Source: Opitutus terrae PB90-1
GTDB taxonomy: Bacteria > Verrucomicrobiota > Verrucomicrobiia > Opitutales > Opitutaceae
Reading direction: 5' to 3'
Assembly: GCF_000019965.1 (NCBI RefSeq)
Contig: NC_010571.1
Coordinates: forward strand, 5,155,001 to 5,219,000
Length of the DNA: 64,000 nucleotides
In this document: positions 53,101 through 61,484 of the stretch, piece by piece
Numbering within the stretch: the stretch's first letter is position 1
Layout of the letters: each line of letters begins with the position of its first letter
The notes under the pieces: model-generated
What the model was told of the DNA's origin: nothing
The model's database searches: none
Seen by the model: only the letters and a program-made list of their open reading frames with translations
Translations under genes and position numbers: made by a program

Positions 53101-54330
53101 CTAAGCGGTCTTTCCGCCGTTTCCATTCCCGTTCGGCGGCGGGAATGCGCGGCGCTTCAATCTCACCTGCGCCACCTCGTTGGCCAGGCCGACAAGTTCG
53201 TCGATCACGACCGTGGGATCCTCCTCGTAGCGCAGCCGCAGGAAGTTGTCGCGCGCCACCAGGTAGGCTCCGGGCTTGTCGGTCCATTCATCGATGATCG
53301 CGGCGAAGTCCTCGCCGCTCTCCACCTTGCGGCAACCGGCGCCGTTGCGGAAAAATTTCCAGGTCAGCTGCTCCTGCGGCATGATCCCGCCGAACGCATT
53401 GAACACAATCGGGCAGCGGAAATGCAGCGCCTTCGCGCACGTGGTGGTGCCGCCGCGCGTGACAATCACATCGCTGACCTGCATCAACAGGTGCACGACA
53501 TCCGAGTAGCCTTCGATGTAGCAGGAAAACTCCGGGTGCTCCGTGCGCCACTGCACGAGGTCATTGTAGACTTGCTTGTTGCGCCCGCAGATCAGGATCG
53601 CCTGCACGCGATCGGCGTGCCGCAGCAAGCCGGCGAGCAGTTCGAAGTGGTTGTTGGCGCCGTTGCTGCCGGTCGCCAGGAACACCGTGAACCGGTCGGC
53701 ATCGAGTCCGAGCTTCCGCGTCAGGAACGAGTGCCGCTCGCCCGGGCTCAGCACTTCGAGGTAGGCCCGAGGATGCATCATCGATCCCCGCACGCGGGCG
53801 CGTTCCTCCGGGAGGCCGCACTTCACCGCGTAATCGCGGGCGGTGCCGGTCCGCGAAAGATAGAGATCGACGGTCGGTTCGATCCAGTTGCGCGAGTAGC
53901 CCCACCCGCCGGAGAACTCGCCGCAATACGTGGCACAGCGGACGTTCGAGGCGCCGAGGATCTGCCGCGCGAGCTGGAAATAGCCGCGGTTGAGGCAGTC
54001 GTGCACGCTGAAGACCAGATGCGGCCGGTAGCGGTGCAACACCTCGACGTAGTAGCGATGGCCAAACACCACGTTGCGTCGGTTGATGACGCTCAGCAGT
54101 TCCACGATCGCGTAGAACAGCTTGTGCACCCACGGCGCACTCCGCTGGATCCGGTTGTAGAGCCGCACGCCGGTGCGGTTCACGAATGAGGATTTCTCGA
54201 GCATCTGCTCGATCCGCACCTCGACATCGTGCCGGTAGAGCTGAAAGCACCACTCGGCGAACGCCTCGGCGCGGGCATCGTGGCCACCGCCGGTGCTGGA
54301 GGTCAGCACCAATATGCGCAGCTTGCCCAC
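53101..54330 (-). CDS. MGDG-synthase/MurG-like glycosyltransferase (GT28)
   Basis: A 409-residue GT-B enzyme from GTG 54330 (the SDR gene stops at 54332). ILVLTSSTGGGHDARAEAF (residues 6-24) is the MGDG-synthase/MurG glycine-rich loop. VHLLMQVSDVIVTRGGTTTC and FNAFGGIMPQEQLTWKFF lie in the donor domain. Such enzymes add a sugar to diacylglycerol or another lipid acceptor at the membrane. Grouping with the ketosynthase, dehydratase and reductase genes makes a lipid acceptor likely here; the specific lipid is unknown. Confidence 0.85.
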   Translation of the reverse strand: MGKLRILVLTSSTGGGHDARAEAFAEWCFQLYRHDVEVRIEQMLEKSSFVNRTGVRLYNRIQRSAPWVHKLFYAIVELLSVINRRNVVFGHRYYVEVLHRYRPHLVFSVHDCLNRGYFQLARQILGASNVRCATYCGEFSGGWGYSRNWIEPTVDLYLSRTGTARDYAVKCGLPEERARVRGSMMHPRAYLEVLSPGERHSFLTRKLGLDADRFTVFLATGSNGANNHFELLAGLLRHADRVQAILICGRNKQVYNDLVQWRTEHPEFSCYIEGYSDVVHLLMQVSDVIVTRGGTTTCAKALHFRCPIVFNAFGGIMPQEQLTWKFFRNGAGCRKVESGEDFAAIIDEWTDKPGAYLVARDNFLRLRYEEDPTVVIDELVGLANEVAQVRLKRRAFPPPNGNGNGGKTA

Positions 54331-54331
54331 G

Positions 54332-55204
54332 TCAGATGCCGAAATAGCGGCACGCCAGCGCACGGCGCAATCCTGCCGGCAGCCAGGCCGCACCCAGCGG
54401 CGCCAGCCTGGCCTGGAAAAATGACCCTAGCCGCACGGTCCCACTGCGCCGCCGGAGCAGCGCGCGCCGCAAGCCCGCGGCCGCGGCGGCCGGTGGCGGC
54501 GCGGCGCGCAGATTCGCATCGAGCGCCGTCCAACTGCGATCGAGCATGGGCTCGCGCGGCGCCGAGGAGGCGGAGGCGGTTTGCATGGATTGGTTGAAGT
54601 CGGTCCGGAAGTCGCCGGGACGGAGGTCGATGACCGTGATCCCGCTGCCCTTGGTTTCAATCACTAAACTCTCGCTGAACGCGGCGAGCCCCGCCTTCGC
54701 GACATTGTAGCCGCTCATGAACGGCAGGGGAAACTCCACCGCGAGCGAGGCGACGTTGACCAGACAGCCGCGGTTCGCCTGCCGCATCGCGGCCAAGGCC
54801 ACGTGCGCCAGTTGCATGCTCGCTCCGAGCATCGCCCGCACCTGCGCTTCCCACACGGCGAACTCCGTGGTTTCGAACCGGCCGAACACGCCGTAACCCG
54901 CGTTGTTGATCACCAGATCGAATGCGCCGCCCGCCGATTGCTGGGCGCGCTGAAAGGCACCCACGGCCGCGGTGGTGTCCGCCAGATCGAGCACGACCGG
55001 CGTGAACTGCGCCGGGTGCGTCGACGCCATCTCGGCCAGCCGACCGGTGTCCCGCGCCGTGCCCCAGACGCGCACGCCCTCCGCCAGCAGCATCTCGGTA
55101 AACGCGCGGCCGAGGCCCGCGCTCGCGCCCGTGACAAAGGCGGTGCGGTAAAGATCGGCGAGACGTTGGCTGGGCACGGGGAGCAGGCACGCAAGCCGGT
55201 TCAC
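54332..55204 (-). CDS. Short-chain dehydrogenase/reductase
   Basis: A 290-residue classical SDR from GTG 55204: TGASAGLG at 25-32, NNAG at 100-103 and the catalytic Ser153, Tyr166 and Lys170 (YNVAK). It probably reduces a keto group with NADPH. In a cluster with a serine-palmitoyltransferase-like enzyme it could be a 3-ketosphinganine reductase; with the ketosynthase it could be a ketoreductase of chain elongation. The C-terminal 60 residues are Ala/Arg/Leu-rich and hydrophobic and may bind membrane. Confidence 0.85.
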   Translation of the reverse strand: MNRLACLLPVPSQRLADLYRTAFVTGASAGLGRAFTEMLLAEGVRVWGTARDTGRLAEMASTHPAQFTPVVLDLADTTAAVGAFQRAQQSAGGAFDLVINNAGYGVFGRFETTEFAVWEAQVRAMLGASMQLAHVALAAMRQANRGCLVNVASLAVEFPLPFMSGYNVAKAGLAAFSESLVIETKGSGITVIDLRPGDFRTDFNQSMQTASASSAPREPMLDRSWTALDANLRAAPPPAAAAAGLRRALLRRRSGTVRLGSFFQARLAPLGAAWLPAGLRRALACRYFGI

Positions 55205-55229
55205 CGCGAGGCGGCGGCCGGCCGGCGCG

Positions 55230-56492
55230 TCACGAAGCGATCACATTTTTCAACACGATGGCCACATTGGCGCCGCCGAATCCGCTGCTGTTCTTGACCA
55301 CAATCCGTGGCCGGGTGGATTCGGTCTTCAGCGGGATGCGCAGGTCCTTGCACGCAGGATCGAGTTGCTGGATGTGGGCCGAACCGGGAATGAAACCTTC
55401 GCGCATCGCGAGCGCGCAAAAAGCCGTCTCCATCACACCCGCGAGCGACAGACCATGTCCAGTCAGCGCCTTCGTGCTGCTCACCGCCGGCCGGGCCTCC
55501 TGGAACACGGTACGCAGGGCCCGCGCCTCGGAGACGTCGCCAATCAGCGTGGAGGTGGCGTGGGCGTTGACGTAGTCGACCTGCTCGGGCGCCACCTGGC
55601 TCGCGCGCAGGGCCCGCATCATCGCGGCCGCGGAGCCGTCGCCTTCGGGATGCGAGATCGCCACGTTGTAACCATCGGACGCCTGCCCCCAGCCGAGCAC
55701 TTCCGCGTAGGGCGTAACCCCACGCCGCTGCACTTCCTCCTCCGTCTCCAGCACCATGACCGTGGAGCCGCCGGTCCCGACGAAGCCATCGCGACCGACA
55801 TCGAACGGCCGCGAGGCGAGGTTCGGATCGGACTGCAGCGACAGCGTGCGCATGCCGGCGAACGGCAGGATGGCGTCCGTGTTGCCGTCCTCGCCGCCGA
55901 CGACGAACATGCGTTTCTGCCGGCCGAGCGTCAGATCGTCGAACGCGTAACCGATCGCATGCGCCGACGAGGCGCAGGCGGACGAGAAGCCGCATGAAGA
56001 GCCCGCGATCTTGAAGGCCGCGACGAGGTTGAAATTAAGTGTACCCGCAATCGACGCGACGATCCCGAACGGCGAGCAGCGCATCACGCCGAGCTTTACC
56101 AGCCGCTCATGATGGTAATTGGTCAGGAACGGCGAACCGCCCGAGGCCGCGTAGAGTCCCGTCTCTGGATTCGCGATGTCCGACTCGGCCAATTTCGCAT
56201 CCTCGATCGCCTGGAGCATGGCACAGTGGGCGAACAACCCGTTGGGCGCCATCGTGCGCAGCAGCTCGCGCTTGATTTTGTAGCGCGTCGGAAACGTCCA
56301 ATCCTCCGGGTCGGTCGAATCGGCACCAAACTCCTTGATCGTGCCGACGACCTTGCACGGGATCTCCGGTTTCTGGAACGGTGGGTAAAGTTCGAAACCG
56401 TGCCGTAGTTCACGCAGGCTGCGCGCAACGGAGGGAGCATCGTTGCCGATGCTGGTCACGAAACCCAGCCCAGTGATGAAGACGCGAGGCAT
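55230..56492 (-). CDS. Beta-ketoacyl-ACP synthase (FabF/FabB type)
   Basis: A 420-residue ketosynthase with the full catalytic set: Cys173 in SACASSAH, His311 in NAHATST, Lys341 in STKALTGHG and His346. Thus it should be an active condensing enzyme rather than a chain-length factor. It elongates acyl-ACP chains in the cytoplasm. The N-terminal 60 residues diverge from housekeeping FabF, and the gene is not next to fabD/fabG/acpP, so a dedicated pathway is likely. Start ATG 56492; the reductase gene follows after 25 bases. Confidence 0.9.
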   Translation of the reverse strand: MPRVFITGLGFVTSIGNDAPSVARSLRELRHGFELYPPFQKPEIPCKVVGTIKEFGADSTDPEDWTFPTRYKIKRELLRTMAPNGLFAHCAMLQAIEDAKLAESDIANPETGLYAASGGSPFLTNYHHERLVKLGVMRCSPFGIVASIAGTLNFNLVAAFKIAGSSCGFSSACASSAHAIGYAFDDLTLGRQKRMFVVGGEDGNTDAILPFAGMRTLSLQSDPNLASRPFDVGRDGFVGTGGSTVMVLETEEEVQRRGVTPYAEVLGWGQASDGYNVAISHPEGDGSAAAMMRALRASQVAPEQVDYVNAHATSTLIGDVSEARALRTVFQEARPAVSSTKALTGHGLSLAGVMETAFCALAMREGFIPGSAHIQQLDPACKDLRIPLKTESTRPRIVVKNSSGFGGANVAIVLKNVIAS

Positions 56493-56606
56493 AGACGAGA
56501 AGCAGGCAGGACTTGGCGCCGGGAGCAAGGTTCCGCAGCGCGCGGTGCCGTTGGACTGAAGGCACTTCCATTCTCGCGGTCAACGCGAGAGCACGCGTAC
56601 AGGCGC

Positions 56607-56731
56607 CACGTGGCATGGGCGTCCCGCCCATGTCAGAAAGTGAGAGTCCTTCGGGGATGGCTGTCGAACGAGCGCGCATGCCGCACGCGGCTCGGTTTTC
56701 CGCAAATCCACGGGCGAGACGCCCGTGCACC
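56607..56731. repeat. Palindromic repeats between ketosynthase and ACP-dehydratase genes
   Basis: TGGCATGGGCGTCCCGCCCA (56611-56630) is followed by TGTCAGAAAG, the same outer flank as at 37155 read on the other strand. A second hairpin CCACGGGCGAGACGCCCGTG (56708-56727) lies about 80 bases on. Both are REP-like and not followed by a T-run. Confidence 0.75.
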
Positions 56732-56745
56732 GGAAGCACCGCAGC

Positions 56746-57732
56746 TCAGGCGCCCAACGCCGCTTGTAGCGGCGGGGTGTCACCGCTCTCCGCACTCCGC
56801 GGTTTTTCGCTCGGCGTCGCAGCGACCGCGGGTTCGGGCTCCGGTTTCACTAGCGCATCCGCAAATCCAAACGTAAGCGTAATCTCCTCCGCGATCGCCG
56901 CTTTCTCCTGTCCAACGCGAATCGCACCTTCGAACGTCGCCAGCGGCATCTTCATCCGCTTGGGCTTGATCGACAGCGTGAGGATGTCGCCCGGCTTGCA
57001 CATGCGATGTGCGCGCACGCCTTCACAACCCGTGAAGAAAATCGTGTTGGGACTGACGACCTTCCCCGGCTCGAGATTCAGCCCTTCCAGCAGGAACAGC
57101 ACCGCGAGTTGCCCAAGAGCTTCGAGCATGATCGAAGCCGGCATCACCGGGTTATCCTTGAAATGACCTTGGAGGAAAAACTCCTGCCCCGTGATCTTGT
57201 ACTTGCCGTTCGCGCCGGTGGAGCTGACGGAGGCTTCGTTCAGGAACAGGAACGGAGGCTGGATCGGCATCACCGCGCCGATGTGCTCGATCGGCAAAAA
57301 CTTGGTCGGTTTCGGCAACGGCAGATCGCGAATCTTGCAATCGATGAAAGTCTTCACGTCACCAACCGTCCGCAGGTTCCGCAGCTCGTCGTTGTTGATC
57401 GAAAGCTGGAGCACATCCTCCACAAGGATGACGATCTCCATCATCGTCAGTGAATCGATGCCGAGATCCTCGATCAGCCGCAGATCGTCGTCTGCATCCT
57501 TGAGCTTGGTGCGCAGGTCCGGCTCGACGAAACGCTCGATCACGCCGATGACCACGGCGGGCACGTGTTCCGGATTGCCCGTCTTGCGGAATTGCACCGC
57601 CGCCTCGAAGGTCGAAGGCGAGCATCGTTTCAAAGCCTCGCGCAAAGCGCTTTCATCCTCGGGGGAAAACGGTTTCGCCAAAACTGGGAACGGCTTGTTG
57701 CTCGCCTGACCTTGAGGGAGTGCTTCGGGCAT
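56746..57732 (-). CDS. Acyl carrier protein fused to 3-hydroxyacyl-ACP dehydratase (FabZ-like)
   Basis: A 328-residue fusion. Residues 55-132 form an ACP domain: GIDSLTMMEIV holds Ser94 as phosphopantetheine site. From about 145 a hotdog dehydratase domain of the FabA/FabZ type begins; GHFKDNPVMPASIM (His190) and MLEALGQLA (Glu204) give the catalytic pair. The Pro of the usual MPG is followed by Ala rather than Gly (MPAS), a small departure. The first 50 residues are a helical segment of unknown use, and the last 35 are Pro/Ala-rich. A fused carrier and dehydratase would keep the growing chain on one polypeptide. Next to the ketosynthase gene on the same strand. Confidence 0.88.
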   Translation of the reverse strand: MPEALPQGQASNKPFPVLAKPFSPEDESALREALKRCSPSTFEAAVQFRKTGNPEHVPAVVIGVIERFVEPDLRTKLKDADDDLRLIEDLGIDSLTMMEIVILVEDVLQLSINNDELRNLRTVGDVKTFIDCKIRDLPLPKPTKFLPIEHIGAVMPIQPPFLFLNEASVSSTGANGKYKITGQEFFLQGHFKDNPVMPASIMLEALGQLAVLFLLEGLNLEPGKVVSPNTIFFTGCEGVRAHRMCKPGDILTLSIKPKRMKMPLATFEGAIRVGQEKAAIAEEITLTFGFADALVKPEPEPAVAATPSEKPRSAESGDTPPLQAALGA

Positions 57733-57937
57733 CGGATTAAGGGAACGAAGATTTGGTCCGGGACGCTGGAATGTAAACCCCTAATTGGCACCAGCGCGGG
57801 AGCGACTCGGGACGGCAGGAACGTTAAACGACATAAGATGGTCTGGTTCTGAGCGCCTGGGTGATTGCCAGTTGACCGGCGTAAACCTATGGCGTTCCCT
57901 TCTTCAACTTGCTGCCTGTTGCTGCCTCTTCCTGCGC

Positions 57938-59092
57938 ATGAGTGATTCGGCCACCACCGCCGCCCCTTCCGTTTTCCTGATCACGCACGAGTTCTACCCT
58001 ACCCGCGGCGGCATCGCCACGTTCGCAGAAGAAATCGCCAAGGCCACCGCGGCGTTGGGTTACGACCTCGAAGTTTGGGCCCAGGCTGCCGGCAAGGAAG
58101 CCGCCGAAAAGCGCTGGCCGTTCCGGTTGCGCCGGCTGCCGATCAAGGGCTCCCACGACTGGGGCTGCCAGCTCCTGCTGGGCTGCCAGCTGATTCGCGA
58201 ACGCCGCCGGCTGCGGTACGCGGTGGTCTACTTGCCGGAACCCGGTCCGATGCTCACGATGATGCTGCTCCAGTTTTTTCGGACCTTCCGGCCGGAGCGA
58301 CTCGTCCTGACCTTCCACGGTTCGGAGATCCTCAAGTTCGCCCACAGCCCGTGGCGCCGCGGGCTCGCCCGCCGGTTGATTCGCCACGCCAACCGGGTCA
58401 CGACGCTGACCAACTACACGCAGGAGCTCCTGCTCACACATTTTCCCGAAGCGGCCAACAAGATCATGCTCACGCCCGGGGCGCTGCGCACCGATTTCGC
58501 GGTGGTGCCCACCTCGCACCAGCGACAGGGCGAAAAACTCGTGGTGCTCACCGTCGGCCGGCTGCATCCGCGCAAAGGTCAGCTGCACACGCTCAAGGCG
58601 CTGCAAATGCTGTCGCCGCACCTCCGCTCGCGGCTCGAATACTGGATCGTCGCCGGCCAGTCGCGCAGCCGCTACGAAACGCTGGTGCGCGATACGGCGC
58701 GCCGCTGCTCGGACCTCGCGGTCCGGTTCCTCGGCAACCTGCCGGACGACGAGCTCGCGGGCGTTTACGACCGGGCTGACATCTTCGCGATGACCAGCAT
58801 CAACTACGGGCTTAGCGTGGAAGGTTTCGGCCTGGTTTATCTCGAGGCCGCGGCTCACGGACTGCCGGTCGTGGCGCACGACGTGGGTGGTGTCTCCGAA
58901 GCCGTCGTGCACGGCGTCACCGGCCTGCTCGTGCCGCCGCATCGTCCGGCCCAACTCGCCGCAGCGTTCGAGCAGCTCATTTATGATCCGGCGCTGCGCC
59001 AGCAACTCGGCGCAGCAGGTCGCGAATGGGCGACGCGCAACTGCTGGGAGCAATCCGCGGAAGCGCTGTTCCGGCCGCTCGTTTCCTCATGA
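57938..59092 (+). CDS. GT4 glycosyltransferase
   Basis: A 384-residue enzyme from ATG 57938 (the longer open frame upstream crosses the divergent spacer). FLITHEFYPTRGGIATFAEE is a typical GT4 N-terminal segment; LTVGRLHPRKGQLHTLKALQ and TSINYGLSVEGFGLVYLEAA (E-x7-E region) follow. Its end overlaps the thioesterase start (ATGA), tying it to acyl metabolism. It is divergent from the ACP-dehydratase gene across 205 bases, a likely control point for the lipid cluster. Confidence 0.9.
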   Translation: MSDSATTAAPSVFLITHEFYPTRGGIATFAEEIAKATAALGYDLEVWAQAAGKEAAEKRWPFRLRRLPIKGSHDWGCQLLLGCQLIRERRRLRYAVVYLPEPGPMLTMMLLQFFRTFRPERLVLTFHGSEILKFAHSPWRRGLARRLIRHANRVTTLTNYTQELLLTHFPEAANKIMLTPGALRTDFAVVPTSHQRQGEKLVVLTVGRLHPRKGQLHTLKALQMLSPHLRSRLEYWIVAGQSRSRYETLVRDTARRCSDLAVRFLGNLPDDELAGVYDRADIFAMTSINYGLSVEGFGLVYLEAAAHGLPVVAHDVGGVSEAVVHGVTGLLVPPHRPAQLAAAFEQLIYDPALRQQLGAAGREWATRNCWEQSAEALFRPLVSS

Positions 59093-59490
59093 TTCAAACC
59101 CGCGCCACCGTCACGGTCCGCTACGCCGAGACCGACATGATGGGCATTGTCTACCACGCGAACTATCTGCCTTGGTTCGAGGTCGCCCGCACGCAGTTGC
59201 TCCGCGAGCAGGGTTTCCCGTACCGGCAGCTTGAGGCCGATGGCTATCGCATCCCGGTGCTGGAAGTCGCGGCGAAGTTTCGTCGGCCGGCCCTTTACGA
59301 TGATACGTTGACCATCGTGGCCACGATCCGCGAAAAGCCGACCCTGCGGGTCCGGATCGACTACGAAGTGTTTCGTGACGAGGAATTGCTCGCGACGGGC
59401 AACAGTGCGCACGCTTTCTGCGATCTCAACGGCCGCCCCACCCGGCCCCCCGCGGCGTTCGTCGCCCGGATGAACGAGATCTTCGGATAG
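59089..59490 (+). CDS. 4-hydroxybenzoyl-CoA thioesterase-family acyl thioesterase (YbgC-like)
   Basis: A 133-residue hotdog thioesterase. RYAETDMMGIVYHANYLPWF near residues 11-30 contains the catalytic Asp16 of the 4HBT/YbgC group. It hydrolyses acyl-CoA or acyl-ACP thioesters. Overlap with the glycosyltransferase gene (ATGA at 59089-59092) puts it in the same unit as the nearby fatty acyl genes. It could release a chain from the ACP or edit it. Confidence 0.9.
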   Translation: MIQTRATVTVRYAETDMMGIVYHANYLPWFEVARTQLLREQGFPYRQLEADGYRIPVLEVAAKFRRPALYDDTLTIVATIREKPTLRVRIDYEVFRDEELLATGNSAHAFCDLNGRPTRPPAAFVARMNEIFG

Positions 59491-59492
59491 TC

Positions 59493-59575
59493 GGTAGGGC
59501 GCGTTATCCTTAACGCGTCGTGCTGAACTGAACGCGCCACCGCTCCGCGGCGGGTTAGGGATAACCCGCCCTACC
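59493..59575. repeat. Palindrome pair GGTAGGGCG...CGCCCTACC
   Basis: GGTAGGGCGCGTTATCCTTA with ACGCG after it (59493-59517), and CGGGTTAGGGATAACCCGCC then CTACC (59551-59575). The outer GGTAGGGCG and CCGCCCTACC complement each other, while each inner part is its own stem (GCGTTA/TAACGC; GGGTTA/TAACCC). The right arm overlaps the 3' end of queG and encodes its last residues. No T-run. Confidence 0.7.
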
Positions 59576-60781
59576 GTCCGAAGCTTTCGCGGACGCGTCG
59601 TGCTCTTCCGCGGCGTACTCGGCCAGCACCATCGGATCGTTCTCCACGGCGCGCTGGTCGCGCAACAGCTCCGCCGCCCGCGCGACCCCGGCCAGCCGAA
59701 ACACCGCCCAAACCGCGTGCGCGCGCACCAGCGGCGACGCGTGCGCCGCCAGCCGCACCAGCGCCGGCAGGAGTGAACCATCGCCGGAGTTTCCCGCCAC
59801 CACGCACGCGTTCCGCAGCAATCCGGTGAATTTCACCCGCTTGATCGGCGTGCGGCGAAACACCTCCGCGAAGCGCTCGGGGGTGAGCGCCAGCAACTCG
59901 GCCAGCGTGAGATCCGCCAATTCCTGCCGCGCCACCAGCAACACTGCGCGGCCCGCCTGGGCGAACCGGTTCCACGGACACACTTCGAGGCACACGTCGC
60001 AGCCGTAAATCCGGTCGCCGATGCCGCGCCGCAGCTCGCGCGGAATCACCCCCTTGTTCTCGATTGTCTGATACGAGATGCAGCGCCGCGCATCGACCAC
60101 GCCCGGTCGGGCGAACGCGTTCGTGGGACACGCGTCGAGACATCGCGTGCATTTCCCGCAGAGCAACCCGACCTCGTCGCCGACGGACGCGCCGGTCCGT
60201 CCCTGCTCCGGCCGACTCTCCCCGGCAGCGACGGTCTTTTGCAGCGGCAAATCCGGCGTGAACTCGACGCGCGTAAAAATCGCCGCGAGCAGCAGCCAGT
60301 TGCCGTGCTCCCGCGAAATCAGCATCGCGTTTTTGCCCACGAAACCGATTCCCGCGCGCGCGGCCCAGCTCCGCTCGAGCACCGGTCCGGTGTCGGTGTA
60401 GTAACGATAGTCGGTGTTCGCCACCCCGTAGAGTTCCTCGAGGGCTCGCCCCGCCGCGACGAGTCCCGGTTTCAGCGTATCGTGATAGTCTTCGTGCAGC
60501 GCATAACGCGCCCAGCGGGGCCGGCCAGCGCGAACGATGTCTCCCCGCGCATAGTTGACGCCCAGCAAAACGATCGAGCGCGCGCCCGGCAGCACGAGCT
60601 GCGGATCCGCGCGCTTCTCCACGGTGCGCTCCATCCAGGCCATCTCCGCCTGCATGCCCGCGGCGATCCAGGCGCGAAGCGGCTCGGCGCGCACTGGCTC
60701 GGTCGCCGACGCGAAACGCACCTCGTCGAAGCCCAGCGCCAGCAGCCGCCGGCGCAGTTCCTCCTGCCGCGGATCCGTCAT
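59555..60781 (-). CDS. queG: Epoxyqueuosine reductase
   Basis: A 408-residue cobalamin- and iron-sulfur-dependent enzyme that makes queuosine from epoxyqueuosine in tRNA. Two ferredoxin-like clusters are clear: CGKCTRCLDACPT near 205-217 and CDVCLEVCPWN near 260-270. The family's GVNYARGD, GFVGKNAMLI and RCISYQTIENKG are present, with HEAT-like repeats after 300. About 25 residues before the first cluster (KTVAAGESRPEQGRTG) are an insert. The last residues (DGRAGYP) are read from the palindromic repeat at 59551-59575. Its start overlaps the stop of aroK (ATGA). Confidence 0.95.
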   Translation of the reverse strand: MTDPRQEELRRRLLALGFDEVRFASATEPVRAEPLRAWIAAGMQAEMAWMERTVEKRADPQLVLPGARSIVLLGVNYARGDIVRAGRPRWARYALHEDYHDTLKPGLVAAGRALEELYGVANTDYRYYTDTGPVLERSWAARAGIGFVGKNAMLISREHGNWLLLAAIFTRVEFTPDLPLQKTVAAGESRPEQGRTGASVGDEVGLLCGKCTRCLDACPTNAFARPGVVDARRCISYQTIENKGVIPRELRRGIGDRIYGCDVCLEVCPWNRFAQAGRAVLLVARQELADLTLAELLALTPERFAEVFRRTPIKRVKFTGLLRNACVVAGNSGDGSLLPALVRLAAHASPLVRAHAVWAVFRLAGVARAAELLRDQRAVENDPMVLAEYAAEEHDASAKASDGRAGYP

Positions 60782-61323
60782 GAATGCCGGCGCACGAATT
60801 CCGCGGCTTCGCGCCGCCACGTGCGGATGACATGCCCGGTGATCTCGCTGAGACTGCGACTGTCGGTCAGCAGCATCGTGCCCGCGCGCCGGTAAATCGG
60901 CTCGCGCTGCGCGTAGAGCGCCCGCACGCGAGCGTCCGGATCTTCGACGTTGAGCAACGGCCGGTGCCGATGGCGTGCCGTCCGCGCGAGGATGGTTTCG
61001 ATCGACGCGTGCAGGCAGATCACCACGCCGCGGCTCTGCAGCAACTCCAGCATTCCCGCCGGCACGATCAGCCCGCCGCCACAGGACACCACGGCACGCT
61101 CCGCCGGGTGCCCGTTTTCGATGAACGCGCGCTCAAGCGCGCGAAATGCCGGCTCGCCGTCCTGCGTGAAGATTTCCGTGATCGGCCGGCCCTGCTGCCG
61201 CTCGATCTCCTGATCGCTGTCGATCAGCGTGAAACCGATCCGCTGCGCCACCGCCCGACCGATCGTGGTTTTGCCGGTGCCCATGAAGCCCACGAGGTAG
61301 AGGTTGACGTCCGCAGCGGTCAT
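60778..61323 (-). CDS. aroK: Shikimate kinase
   Basis: A 181-residue kinase with the P-loop GFMGTGKT at residues 12-19, the DSDQEIE shikimate-binding segment and CGGGLIVP. It phosphorylates shikimate with ATP in aromatic amino acid synthesis. ATG 61323 gives normal length; a longer in-frame start would add an Arg-rich extension without support. It is coupled to queG and is ordinary housekeeping. Confidence 0.95.
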   Translation of the reverse strand: MTAADVNLYLVGFMGTGKTTIGRAVAQRIGFTLIDSDQEIERQQGRPITEIFTQDGEPAFRALERAFIENGHPAERAVVSCGGGLIVPAGMLELLQSRGVVICLHASIETILARTARHRHRPLLNVEDPDARVRALYAQREPIYRRAGTMLLTDSRSLSEITGHVIRTWRREAAEFVRRHS

Positions 61324-61484
61324 GCTCGCCGACAGGCAACGCTGGCCGCTCCTCCTTGCCAATCGCGAAAAACGCCCCGGCGTTCGCGCACCACCCCGAC
61401 ACTTCCGTCGGTTTCTGGCCACCACACCCCAGCGGTGCGTTTTCTGATTAGCCCCGCGCGCGTTTTCTTGTTCCACTCACGACC

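Noticed and set aside
57733-57937. TTGACC near 57872 as a -35 box
   Set aside because: No -10-like hexamer at 16-18 bases downstream; chance match in a GC-rich spacer.
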